Shown here one piece after another: positions 44,403 through 53,389 of a stretch of DNA of 64,000 bases. Numbering within the stretch: position 1 is the stretch's first letter; each line of letters opens with the position of its first letter. The DNA is from Kistimonas sp964291505 (GTDB lineage Bacteria > Pseudomonadota > Gammaproteobacteria > Pseudomonadales > Endozoicomonadaceae), in NCBI GenBank assembly GCA_964291505.2, contig OZ220216.1, positions 1,922,001-1,986,000 of the forward strand, read 5' to 3'. The notes below the pieces were generated by a model that was not told the origin of the DNA, ran no database searches, and was given only the letters and a program-made list of their open reading frames with translations. The position numbers and the translations under genes are program-made.

Positions 44403-45581
44403 TCAGCACAACCCGTAGACATGACGCAGCTGGGCAATATAGCCCTGATCCAGACACAGCGTCTTACCGGGCGCATCAGAAATCTTCGCCACAGGCTGGC
44501 CGTTACAGCTCACCAGTTTCAACACAATACTCAGGGGAGAGGCGCCAACATCATTGGTCAACCAGGTACCAATCCCGAAACTGACACGGATGCGATCACG
44601 GAAATGGCGGAAGATGCGTAGCGCCATATCAAGGTTCAACCCATCACTAAAGACCAGTGTTCGTGTTAATGGATCAATACCCAGTGATTCATAATGGGAA
44701 ACCGCTTTTTCCCCCCAGACAATGGGATCACCTGAATCATGACGCATTCCCTGATAAGCCTGGGCCAGTCCCCGATTAAAATCATTCAGGAAGGCATCCA
44801 TATTGATGGTATCCGTCAAGGCGATACCCAGTTCACCGCCATACTCCTCCAGCCAGACTTTGAGCGCCTGCTTCTGGCTGGAACCCAAATCAGGTGCAAG
44901 TGCCTGGTGCGCCTGCAGCCATTCATGGGCCATGGTGCCCACAGGTCGCAGGCCAAACTCTCGGGCCAGCATGACATTACTGGTTCCGGTAAACTGGGAC
45001 GGCACAGACTCAGCCAGGCAAGCGATCAACTCGCGCTGCCAGGCACCACTGAAACGCCGGCGGGTACCAAAATCCACAAAACTAAAACCGTCGTACATCC
45101 GCTGACTGGCGGCGCCACGAAGCTGATCCAGTTTATCGGACAACCGACGACGCCCCTCGTCCAGATTCATGACCGGCTCGAGATAACGGCCATACAACTC
45201 ACTGACGATCGCCAGGATGTAGATTTCAAACAGGGTGATTTCCAGCCAGCTGCCACGGATATCAATTTCCAACCCCTGCGCACCGGCACGGATGGTGACG
45301 CAGTCCGGATCCAGGCGCGTGGCCTGCAAATAATCCAGGTAATCCTTTTGAAACAGGCCCGTCGATTCCATCCATTGCCGCTCATCTGGAGAAAGACGTA
45401 GGTCTGCCAAGGCAACCACTTCCTCACGAATACGCTCTGCCAGTGGCGCAAGGTTCGTGTTCGTTCGGCAATGAAAGCGGGCTTCCACCAACGCATCAGG
45501 GTAATGATGAAAAATCGCCTGCTGCATGGTGAACTTGTAAAAATCCGTATCCAGTAACGACGAAATAACCGGTCCGGTCAT
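44403..45581 (-). CDS. pncB: nicotinate phosphoribosyltransferase
   Basis: A 392-residue enzyme converting nicotinate, PRPP and ATP to nicotinate mononucleotide. The N-terminal LLDTDFYKFTMQQAIFHHYP, the central FVDFGTRRRFSGAWQ with the phospho-accepting region, TGTSNVMLARE and GMRHDSGDP are family marks. Length is standard. It follows pncA by 41 bases on the same strand, so the two probably form an NAD salvage operon controlled by NrtR. Confidence 0.96.
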   Translation of the reverse strand: MTGPVISSLLDTDFYKFTMQQAIFHHYPDALVEARFHCRTNTNLAPLAERIREEVVALADLRLSPDERQWMESTGLFQKDYLDYLQATRLDPDCVTIRAGAQGLEIDIRGSWLEITLFEIYILAIVSELYGRYLEPVMNLDEGRRRLSDKLDQLRGAASQRMYDGFSFVDFGTRRRFSGAWQRELIACLAESVPSQFTGTSNVMLAREFGLRPVGTMAHEWLQAHQALAPDLGSSQKQALKVWLEEYGGELGIALTDTINMDAFLNDFNRGLAQAYQGMRHDSGDPIVWGEKAVSHYESLGIDPLTRTLVFSDGLNLDMALRIFRHFRDRIRVSFGIGTWLTNDVGASPLSIVLKLVSCNGQPVAKISDAPGKTLCLDQGYIAQLRHVYGLC

Positions 45582-45622
45582 ACAACGATCTGCTCTTTTA
45601 TAATCACAAAAAACCGATACCG

Positions 45623-46273
45623 TCAGTCATCAATACCATCAAAATCACTGACAGAATCAATAAATTCAGCGCCCGCCTCAGCCATTTCCTGGCAGGCAGA
45701 CTCCGACGAGTGCGGAGCCAGCCCCCGGCAGGCCCCACGGTTCACTATGACCCGAAAGCCAGCTCCCAACAGCTGCAGCACCGTGGTCCGGACACAGTAA
45801 TCCAGCGCCAGTCCACCGACCAACACCGTATCGACCTCCTGCTGACGAAGGTATTCTATGACCCCTGTACTGCGCTGCTCTGCCAGGTCGTGGTAGCAGG
45901 CGCCATAAGGATGCATATCGGGTTCAACGCCCTTCCAGACGAAGAAGTCGTACCCAACAATCTCAGGCAACCCATCCAGCAATTCAAACCCCTGCGTACC
46001 CGGCACCGCGTGAATCGGCCAGCGGACGTCAACATTATCCCCGGCAACCGGTGACAATACCGGCCGTTCTGCATCCGCAATCCATACCGCCGATGGCGGA
46101 TGGGCATCTTTGGAGCCAATGCGATAACGGGCATAGGCAGCCTGACGGTTCAGCTCCTCCACGATCAAGTGGCCTTCCGGAACCGGTAATTCCTGCGGAC
46201 AAAGCGGTGTGAAGCACTTCTGTGCATCGACATCAAACGCTGCAATCCGCTCTCTACTACCCAGCTTCCGCAT
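45623..46273 (-). CDS. pncA: nicotinamidase
   Basis: A 216-residue cysteine hydrolase that converts nicotinamide to nicotinate, the substrate of the next gene. The catalytic triad is visible: Asp in AFDVDAQKCF (about residue 16), Lys in FFVWKGVEPD, and Cys in LALDYCVRTT; a DAHPP segment supplies metal ligands. ATG 46273, with AGGTGG upstream, was chosen because the longer frame from 46327 begins inside the palindromic operator and its extra 18 residues are not family-like. Confidence 0.92.
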   Translation of the reverse strand: MRKLGSRERIAAFDVDAQKCFTPLCPQELPVPEGHLIVEELNRQAAYARYRIGSKDAHPPSAVWIADAERPVLSPVAGDNVDVRWPIHAVPGTQGFELLDGLPEIVGYDFFVWKGVEPDMHPYGACYHDLAEQRSTGVIEYLRQQEVDTVLVGGLALDYCVRTTVLQLLGAGFRVIVNRGACRGLAPHSSESACQEMAEAGAEFIDSVSDFDGIDD

Positions 46274-46288
46274 AACCACCTGATCACA

Positions 46289-46329
46289 TAATGAACTATA
46301 TTCACTAACATAGTGAATATAGTTCATTA
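46289..46329. promoter_or_regulatory. long perfect palindrome, probable NrtR operator
   Basis: The two 19-bp arms, TAATGAACTATATTCACTA and TAGTGAATATAGTTCATTA, are perfect inverted repeats around a 3-base centre (46308-46310). The site ends 16 bases before the pncA start and 93 before nrtR. NrtR regulators bind such dyads before NAD salvage genes. Confidence 0.8.
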
Positions 46330-46421
46330 ACCTGTCAAGATAACACAGTACAGGTATACTGACGAAAGGGTTTCAGCCGGTTCCTGGCAAGCAGCGCAAA
46401 CAACGGCTTATAGAGAGATTC

Positions 46422-47132
46422 ATGCCAACAGAAAGGACAACCACCGCCATGTCAGTGTCGACGGCACTGATTTCCGTTGATGTGGCGGCATTTCGGATAC
46501 ACGAAGGAACACTCCAGGTATTGACTCGCCTGCCGGATGCACAAGCGACTTCCGTCAAACCGGCCTTGCCGGCCGGCAGGATCAAACCCGAACTGGACAA
46601 TGAACTGGATGATGCGGCACGCCGACAGATACGTACATTAATCGATGCCGAACCCGGCTATCTTGAGCAGGTCACTTCTATTGGCAACCATTACCGGGAT
46701 TCCCGGGGCTGGTCACTGACGGTTGTCTACTGCGCTCTACTCAGTGCAGATCTGACTATCTCCGATAGTCCCTCGGCGTGCTGGTGTGATCTTCAGGATG
46801 GAAGCCCCGTATGCGCGCTCTCTTACGATCACGCCGCCTTGGTAGAAGAAGCGATCAGACGACTGCAAAGCAAGATTCAATACACGACAATTCCTCTATA
46901 CCTCCTACCTGAACTCTTCACGCTCTCGGATATCCGGGATGTCTTTCGTATCATCCTTGGCAAAGCACCTCCCATGCGCTCTATCCGTAACCGCTTTCTG
47001 GCGGGCAACCTATTAGAAGACAGTGGTCAGAAACGCCGCGGCAGCAATCGGCCTGCAAGTCTCTACCGTCTCGCCGACCGAAACTGCACACGCCTTTTCA
47101 ATCGGCTCTACCATACGACACAATCTGAGTAA
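46422..47132 (+). CDS. nrtR: NrtR, Nudix-related repressor of NAD metabolism
   Basis: A 236-residue protein with an N-terminal Nudix-fold domain (about residues 12-140) and a C-terminal winged helix (about 155-230; LPELFTLSDIRDVFRIILG, then RNRFLAG and RPASLYRL). The Nudix box is degenerate: after GRIKPELDNELDDAARRQIR the REUxEE glutamates are missing, as in NrtR repressors that bind ADP-ribose-type ligands instead of hydrolysing them. It diverges from pncA-pncB across the 46289-46329 palindrome, its likely operator. It starts at ATG 46422 with GAGAGA upstream. Confidence 0.9.
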   Translation: MPTERTTTAMSVSTALISVDVAAFRIHEGTLQVLTRLPDAQATSVKPALPAGRIKPELDNELDDAARRQIRTLIDAEPGYLEQVTSIGNHYRDSRGWSLTVVYCALLSADLTISDSPSACWCDLQDGSPVCALSYDHAALVEEAIRRLQSKIQYTTIPLYLLPELFTLSDIRDVFRIILGKAPPMRSIRNRFLAGNLLEDSGQKRRGSNRPASLYRLADRNCTRLFNRLYHTTQSE

Positions 47133-47136
47133 CAGA

Positions 47137-48081
47137 TCAGCGAGCCGCCAACAGATCCTTTAGCGCGTCGTCCAAATTAGGAAAGGCGAAAGAAAAACCA
47201 TGTTCCACCACCCTGGCTGGGATCACACGTTGCCCCCCCAGCAGCAATGAAGCGGACTCCCCCAACAGCATGCGCAATGCTGGACCCGGCATCGGCAAAA
47301 GACAGGGCCGATGAAGGGTTGATGCCAGTGTTTGCGATAACTGATCGTTGGTCACGGCATGAGGTGCGGTGGCATTAAAAGCCCCTGACAACGACGAATC
47401 CCTGAGGAGAAACAGGATAATACGGACCATATCGCGAATATGGATCCAGGAAACCACCTGATGCCCATCCCCCATTCGACCACCCAACCCAAAACGAAAC
47501 GGCGGCAACATTTTGGACAAAGCACCGTAGCCCGGATGCAGGACAATCCCCGTGCGCAGCAGACAGACCCGCATGCCCAGCGTCTCCATATCCCGGGCTT
47601 CCTTTTCCCAAAGACGACAGAGGTCAGCCGCAAAGTCGTCACCCGACGCATCCTGTTCGGCGAGATTGACATCCCCGCCATGCATCCCGTAATAGCCGAT
47701 AGCTGAACCACTGATCAACACCTCAGGCCGGCTATCCAGTCGCTCAAAGCATTCACGCAATTGCCGGGTGACACCGATACGGCTATCCATCAATACCTGT
47801 TTGCGTGCCGCCGTCCAACGCTTATTGAAAAGCCCCTCGCCTGCCAGATTGATACAGGCATCAATCCCGGGTTGCTCCTGTAACTCTTCCAGTGACAAAA
47901 CGACACTGACCGATGCCCCCAGTATGTTGATGACCCGATCCAGCGGTGGGCGCGCATACACAATGACCCGCCAGCCATCGGCCAGCAACTCAGGCACCAG
48001 AAACCGCCCGATAAACCCCGTTGCCCCGGTCACCAGAACCGTCTTTTCAGCTCCATTCTTCCCTGCAACACTGTCACTCAT
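47137..48081 (-). CDS. TIGR01777-family NAD-dependent epimerase
   Basis: A 314-residue short-chain dehydrogenase-like protein (YfcH/SDR39U1 type). It has the nucleotide motif TVLVTGATGFIGRFL, INLAGEGLFNKRWTAARK, the ISGSAIGYYGMHGG strand with active-site Tyr, and a C-terminal helix HGFSFAFPNLDDALKDLL. Substrate is unknown. ATG 48081 has AAGG nine bases upstream and is preferred to the GTG at 48090. It is convergent with nrtR, 4 bases apart. Confidence 0.9.
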   Translation of the reverse strand: MSDSVAGKNGAEKTVLVTGATGFIGRFLVPELLADGWRVIVYARPPLDRVINILGASVSVVLSLEELQEQPGIDACINLAGEGLFNKRWTAARKQVLMDSRIGVTRQLRECFERLDSRPEVLISGSAIGYYGMHGGDVNLAEQDASGDDFAADLCRLWEKEARDMETLGMRVCLLRTGIVLHPGYGALSKMLPPFRFGLGGRMGDGHQVVSWIHIRDMVRIILFLLRDSSLSGAFNATAPHAVTNDQLSQTLASTLHRPCLLPMPGPALRMLLGESASLLLGGQRVIPARVVEHGFSFAFPNLDDALKDLLAAR

Positions 48082-48181
48082 GGCATCCACCCTTGTGGGG
48101 ATTAGTCGATCATGTTCTTCCAGTATAATGCCAGCAAACGGTTATCCCTTTGCAATAGCAAGGACTGCACACGGAGACATT

Positions 48182-48517
48182 ATGAAACTCTGCCTACATG
48201 CCATCACCAGCCTTCTGCTTATTACCATTACAGGCTCCGCCATCGCAGACAATGCCTCCCCCGCCAACCTATCACTGGAAAAATTGCAGGCTGTGGTACA
48301 AGCAAAAGGCTGTGCCAGCTGTCACGGAACCCGTGGCCAGGGTAATCCCGCCATGAAAGGGCCCAGACTGGCCGGTCAGACAGCAGACGCGCTGGCCAGC
48401 AAGCTGCGTGACTATCGCAATGGCGAGATTAAAAACCCGACCATGAATGTTATGGCCTATCGGCTTTCCGATCAGGAAATCATCGAGCTGTCAGAATATT
48501 TCAGCCGATTCCAATAA
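48182..48517 (+). CDS. small periplasmic cytochrome c
   Basis: A 111-residue class I c-type cytochrome. A signal peptide (about residues 1-22, ending SAIA) precedes one haem site CASCH in QAKGCASCHGTRGQG, and NVMAYRLSDQEI supplies the axial Met. It would carry electrons in the periplasm, plausibly to the cbb3 oxidase whose assembly genes lie at the left end; that partnership is inference. GGAG lies seven bases before the ATG. It is convergent with the M32 peptidase gene, 5 bases apart. Confidence 0.92.
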   Translation: MKLCLHAITSLLLITITGSAIADNASPANLSLEKLQAVVQAKGCASCHGTRGQGNPAMKGPRLAGQTADALASKLRDYRNGEIKNPTMNVMAYRLSDQEIIELSEYFSRFQ

Positions 48518-48522
48518 CAACG

Positions 48523-50031
48523 TTAAAGCGGCTTTGAAGTCCCCTTTAAATAACGCTGCTCAAGGTGCTGACGGAAACAGGCTGGATTGAGCGCCTCCCC
48601 GGTTGCAGATTGAATCAGTGCATCCGTTTCCAGCAGGGAACCCTGCTGCCATATTCCGTTACGCAACCAGTCAAATATCCCCTGAAGATTCCCCGCACGA
48701 ATCTGCGCATCAACATCCGGCTGTTCCTTACGCAGTGCGGCAAATAGCTGCGCAGCGACCATGGCACCCAGGGTATAACTGGGGAAGTAACCAAAAGAAC
48801 CGTCAGTCCAGTGAATATCCTGCATACAGCCGTCGCGGTAATTGCCCTGTGTATCCAACCCCAGCGAGGTCTGCATTTTCTCATCCCAGAGCGCAGGAAT
48901 ATCACTCACTTCAATCCGCCCTTCAACCAGGTCCCGCTCAATCTCATAGCGAAGGATAATGTGGGCAGGATAGGTCACCTCATCAGCGTCCACCCTAATA
49001 AAGCCAGGGCTGACCCGGTCATAGATTCGGCAAAGGTTATCCAGCTCAAGCGCCGGATCATCACCCAACGCAAGCGACTCAACAATCCACGGTGCGATCA
49101 ACGACAGGAATGCCGGACTACGCCCCAACTGCATTTCAAAAAACAGGCTTTGGCCTTCATGAATCCCCATGGAACGGGACTCACTCACCGGCAAACCCAA
49201 CATTGCCGCCGGCCGGTTCTGCTCATAACGGGCATGACCGGTTTCATGAATAATCCCCATTAACGCCTGGGTAAAGTCATCCTCGTTGTAGCGGGTGGTA
49301 ATACGAACATCTTCCGGTACACCACCACAAAAGGGGTGCACGCTGACATCAAGGCGACCATGGTCAAAATCAAACCCCAACAACGTCATGATCTTGCGCC
49401 CCAACGCCGCCTGCTTTTCGATAGCGAAAGGTCCTTTAGGCGTCATCACCACATCCTGCTTCTGCTGCTCACACACTGTCTGGATCAATGACGGCAACCA
49501 GGATTTCACATCCGCAAAAATGCGATCCAATTCTGCACTGCTCATACCCGGCTCATACAGATCCAGCAAGGCATCATAGGGCGAACAATTCATACTTTCG
49601 GCACGGATTTGCGCCTCTTCCCTGGATAGTTTGACGACAGCTTCAAGATTTACGGCAAAACCTTGCCAATCATTTTCCTTACGCTGCGTTCGCCAGGCGT
49701 GTTCACAGGCACTGCCTGCCAAGCTCTTGGCCTGCACCAACGCCTCGGGAATAACCGTAGCCTGCTGCCAGACGCGCCGCATTTCACGCAATGAAGCCTT
49801 GCTGTCAGCATCCGCTGCATTACTGTCTGCCTGATCCAACCATTCCCCAACCTGAGGGTGTGTTTTTTCCCGGTGAATGATTACGGCCAGCTCGGCCAAT
49901 GCTTCACTGCGCGCCTGATTACCTCCCGGCGGCATCATGGCGGCCTGATCCCATTGCCCCATCGCGGCAAGATGGGTTAAGCGATGAATCTTCCGAAAAT
50001 GTTCCTGCAGGTTTTCCAGCACATTGCCCAT
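48523..50031 (-). CDS. M32 carboxypeptidase (thermostable carboxypeptidase Taq family)
   Basis: A 502-residue zinc carboxypeptidase. The zinc site HETGHARYEQ with the downstream GIHEGQSLFFE block and the GTPEDVRI-type TTRYNEDDF segment are M32 signatures. It removes C-terminal residues from peptides in the cytoplasm. Length (about 500) is standard. It stands alone; a repeat-like hairpin region separates it from the RND operon. Confidence 0.93.
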   Translation of the reverse strand: MGNVLENLQEHFRKIHRLTHLAAMGQWDQAAMMPPGGNQARSEALAELAVIIHREKTHPQVGEWLDQADSNAADADSKASLREMRRVWQQATVIPEALVQAKSLAGSACEHAWRTQRKENDWQGFAVNLEAVVKLSREEAQIRAESMNCSPYDALLDLYEPGMSSAELDRIFADVKSWLPSLIQTVCEQQKQDVVMTPKGPFAIEKQAALGRKIMTLLGFDFDHGRLDVSVHPFCGGVPEDVRITTRYNEDDFTQALMGIIHETGHARYEQNRPAAMLGLPVSESRSMGIHEGQSLFFEMQLGRSPAFLSLIAPWIVESLALGDDPALELDNLCRIYDRVSPGFIRVDADEVTYPAHIILRYEIERDLVEGRIEVSDIPALWDEKMQTSLGLDTQGNYRDGCMQDIHWTDGSFGYFPSYTLGAMVAAQLFAALRKEQPDVDAQIRAGNLQGIFDWLRNGIWQQGSLLETDALIQSATGEALNPACFRQHLEQRYLKGTSKPL

Positions 50032-50094
50032 AGCTTCACCCTATGATTAAGCTATTCAAACCATCACCCGCCGACTTAATCGGCGATGCCCGAT

Positions 50095-50201
50095 ATCGAC
50101 ACCGGGGGTTTTCGTTTGCAGCAGCGGCAGGGATGCCGCGGTAGCATCGCAGGGCAGGAGCCCTGTGGATGCGGCGAAAAACGGAAAGCGCCGGTGTCGA
50201 T
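50095..50201. repeat. intergenic imperfect hairpin, repeat-like
   Basis: Within the 196-base gap between the M32 gene and the RND transporter gene, the arms ATCGACACCGG (50095-50105) and CCGGTGTCGAT (50191-50201) are perfect inverted repeats. Inside them TTTTCG (50110-50115) and CGAAAA pair again, and GC-rich blocks between can form further stems. The layout resembles dispersed intergenic palindromic elements; copy number cannot be judged from this window. Confidence 0.5.
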
Positions 50202-50227
50202 TTACCCCGATCTCACCCAGACAGCAA

Positions 50228-53200
50228 TCACCGTTTCCCAAAAGCCACCAGACCAAAGCCTTGCCACACACGATGCCTGACAGTAGCCAGATCATCCAGC
50301 ATCATATATAACGCAGGAATCAGGAACAGGGTGATAACCGTGGCAAACAAAATGCCGAACCCGAGGGATACTGCCATCGGTATCACAAACTGTGCCTGCA
50401 GACTCTTTTCAAGCAGGATCGGCACTAGTCCCAGGAAGGTCGTCAACGATGTCAGGATAATCGCCCGGAAGCGATTTTCACCCGCCTGCAACACGGCATC
50501 ACGCAGGCGCATGCCTGCTTCGCGCCCCCGGTTAATGAAATCGACCAGAATCAGACTGTCATTCACCAGTACTCCCGCCAGCGCAATAAGCCCGTATATC
50601 GACAACATGCTGAGATTAAGCCCAAACACACCATGTCCAAATACTGCCCCGATCAAACCAAACGGGATAATGGACATGATAATAAACGGCTGGGTATAGG
50701 AGCGCAGCGGTATGGCAATCAGCGCATAGATCATAAATAGCGCCAATAAGCCTGCCTGCGACAATTTGCTCAGTGTTTTCTGCTCTTCCAGACTGGCACC
50801 TTCAAGCCCATGCTCAATGCCAGGATAGCGTTTCAGCATCTCCGGCATAAACACGTTATTGATATCATCGATCACTGTCGTCGGCTCAAGACGGGAAGTG
50901 TCAACATCAGCACTGACGGCAATACTGCGCTTACCATCCAACCGTCGGATCGACGCATAGCCCTGTCCGCGCTCCAATTCAGCCACTTCTTCCAGCGGGA
51001 CAGCATCCCCATTGGCCGTTCTGATTCGGACACTTTCCAGCTGGGCCAGCGTTTGGCGCTCATCTTCCGGATAACGCAGCAACACACGGATTTCATCACT
51101 GTAGCGCTGAAACCGCTCCACTTCTTCGCCATAAAACCCCTGACGAATCTGTCCCCCCAGATCGGCCAAACTCAACCCTAACGCCCGGGCACCGGGTTTC
51201 AGTGAAAGGATGATTTCATCTCGACCGGATTCAAAGGAATTTTCAATGCTGTGAACGCCGTCCGTCATTCGAAGGTACTGTTCGAGCTCCCTGGCGGCAG
51301 CCTGCAACTGCGGATAATTATCGCCATTCAACTGGAAAAACAGGGGTTTGCCTCCACCGGCATTCTCACCTGCTTTGATATCCAGTACACGAACCCCCGG
51401 AAGATCACCCACCCGCTGCCGCCAGAGATCCGCAATTTCATAAGCATCCAGCGTACGACCTTCTGCTTTGGTCATTTCTACGACAACTTGCCCGACGGTA
51501 TCGCCGTCCGTGAAGATCAAAACATGCTTCAATAATCCGAGACTATCAGGATGTTCTTGACGGTAGTCACTATCCAGCGCACGAATCGCTCCCTGCAGTT
51601 TTTCCAGGGTCTGATTCCTGACCTCCGGAGCTGTTCCCGGATTCATTTTTACCGTAACTTCGAGAAAATCACTCGGCACTTCCGGAAAAAAGACAAACCG
51701 CACCAACCCACCTTTCATCGCTCCCATGGTCAACATCAGCAAGCCAACAAACAGTGCGATGGTGGCATAACGGTGTATCACCGCCTTTTCCAGCATCGGT
51801 CGGTAGACACCAGAAACAAACGACAAAAGAGACTTATTGAAACGATCCTGCAAACGACTGATCCAGCCTTTTTCATCACCGGATGCGGGTAAACGTTTCA
51901 TATGCGCAAGGTGTGCCGGAAGTATCAACTTGGATTCCACCAGGGAGAACAGCAGACACAAAATGACAACGACACCAATGGATTCAAAAAACGGTCCTGC
52001 CTGACCACCGACGGTTAATACAGGGGCAAAGGCTGCAATAGTCGTTAAAACACCAAACATGGCAGGCACGACCACCCTGTTTACACCAACGATCACACTG
52101 TCGATGGTATGTCCCTGTTTGCCGATTTCCGTGAAAACACTTTCGCCGATAATAATGGCATCATCGACAACAATCCCCAGCACAAGAATAAACGCGAACA
52201 GACTGATCAGATTCACAAATACAGGAAACGGCCCCACTGGCATCAACCATATGGCACCCAAAAAGCTAACCGGTATACCAATAATCACCCAGAAGGCGAC
52301 ACGGATACGCAAAAACAGGCTCAATACCAGAAAGACCAGCACGGCACCCGCCAGCATATTCTCAAGCATCATGTCCAGGCGACCCTGAAGATAGTAAGCA
52401 CTGTCCCCCCAGACCGCGACATCAACCCCCTGGGGCAACTGGTCACGATGATCATCCACCCACTGAGCCACTGCTGCTGATGAAGCAATATCATCCCCAT
52501 CCCCGGCAGACAGAACATTCAGGCTGATGGACGGTTTACCATTGAACAGTGACAACGAATCATCACTGTCAAACTCTTCGCGGATATCGGCAATATCCCC
52601 GAGCCGTAATCGACTGCCATCAGGGTTTGAACGCAGGATGATGCGCGCATAATCCGCTGGCGACCAGGCTTGTCCGCGGGTACGCAGCACAATATCGCCA
52701 TCCGGCGTTTCCACGGAACCGGCGGCAATATCCACGGAATCACCGCGTACAGCCTGGGCAATTTCAGCAAAAGTAAGGCGATACTCGCGTAAGGTATGCT
52801 CAGAGACTTCGATGGCGACAATCAGGTCATCATCACCAAACACCTTCACCTTACTGACTTCCGGTAGCGCCAGCAGATCATCGCGCACGCTGACAGCCAC
52901 CTGATGCAGGGAATAGGCACTGGCATCACCGTAAACCGACAACCAGATGACATTATTCATCCGGTCATTCTCGACCTTGCTGATCACCGGCTTTTCCGTT
53001 TCTTCCGGCAACCCGGTAATGCCGTCCACGGCCTGTTCCACATCGGTGAGAATATCATCCACCTCAAAGCCGGATTCCACATCAATAATGGTCACCCCGC
53101 TCCCTTCCCGGGCGATGGATTCAATATCCTTAATACCGGCAATTCCGTTGAGCGCTTCCTCTACCCGGATACTGATGCCCTGCTCAACATCCCCCGGTGA

Positions 53201-53386
53201 CGCACCGGGATAGTCAATTACCACCTGGATTTTATTGATTTCAAAATCGGGAAAGGTACGCTTCTTGATACTAAATGCCGCGGTAATCCCTGCGACAACA
53301 ATGATCAGCATCAGCAGGTTGGCGGCCACCGGGTTGCGGGTAAACCAGGCAATCACACCCTGTCGTTCATAGGATTCATTACTCAC
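50228..53386 (-). CDS. RND-family efflux permease (AcrB/HAE1-like)
   Basis: A 1052-residue inner-membrane proton antiporter with 12 predicted helices and two large periplasmic loops. The N-terminal VIAWFTRNPVAANLLMLIIV, the helix 4 acidic pair in GIVVDDAIIIGES, and a C-terminal GRVLVNDSLILVDFINRG-like segment (here GVLVNDSLILVDFINRGRE) are RND marks. It belongs to the branch paired with an adaptor and no dedicated outer-membrane gene; TolC would be supplied elsewhere. Substrate cannot be told. It follows the adaptor gene by 3 bases. Confidence 0.93.
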   Translation of the reverse strand: MSNESYERQGVIAWFTRNPVAANLLMLIIVVAGITAAFSIKKRTFPDFEINKIQVVIDYPGASPGDVEQGISIRVEEALNGIAGIKDIESIAREGSGVTIIDVESGFEVDDILTDVEQAVDGITGLPEETEKPVISKVENDRMNNVIWLSVYGDASAYSLHQVAVSVRDDLLALPEVSKVKVFGDDDLIVAIEVSEHTLREYRLTFAEIAQAVRGDSVDIAAGSVETPDGDIVLRTRGQAWSPADYARIILRSNPDGSRLRLGDIADIREEFDSDDSLSLFNGKPSISLNVLSAGDGDDIASSAAVAQWVDDHRDQLPQGVDVAVWGDSAYYLQGRLDMMLENMLAGAVLVFLVLSLFLRIRVAFWVIIGIPVSFLGAIWLMPVGPFPVFVNLISLFAFILVLGIVVDDAIIIGESVFTEIGKQGHTIDSVIVGVNRVVVPAMFGVLTTIAAFAPVLTVGGQAGPFFESIGVVVILCLLFSLVESKLILPAHLAHMKRLPASGDEKGWISRLQDRFNKSLLSFVSGVYRPMLEKAVIHRYATIALFVGLLMLTMGAMKGGLVRFVFFPEVPSDFLEVTVKMNPGTAPEVRNQTLEKLQGAIRALDSDYRQEHPDSLGLLKHVLIFTDGDTVGQVVVEMTKAEGRTLDAYEIADLWRQRVGDLPGVRVLDIKAGENAGGGKPLFFQLNGDNYPQLQAAARELEQYLRMTDGVHSIENSFESGRDEIILSLKPGARALGLSLADLGGQIRQGFYGEEVERFQRYSDEIRVLLRYPEDERQTLAQLESVRIRTANGDAVPLEEVAELERGQGYASIRRLDGKRSIAVSADVDTSRLEPTTVIDDINNVFMPEMLKRYPGIEHGLEGASLEEQKTLSKLSQAGLLALFMIYALIAIPLRSYTQPFIIMSIIPFGLIGAVFGHGVFGLNLSMLSIYGLIALAGVLVNDSLILVDFINRGREAGMRLRDAVLQAGENRFRAIILTSLTTFLGLVPILLEKSLQAQFVIPMAVSLGFGILFATVITLFLIPALYMMLDDLATVRHRVWQGFGLVAFGKR

Positions 53387-53389
53387 CGC

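Noticed and set aside
50056..50295. 79-codon minus-strand frame between the M32 peptidase and RND genes
   Set aside because: It runs through the hairpin element and into the RND gene end and has no ribosome site; it is a product of the repeat.
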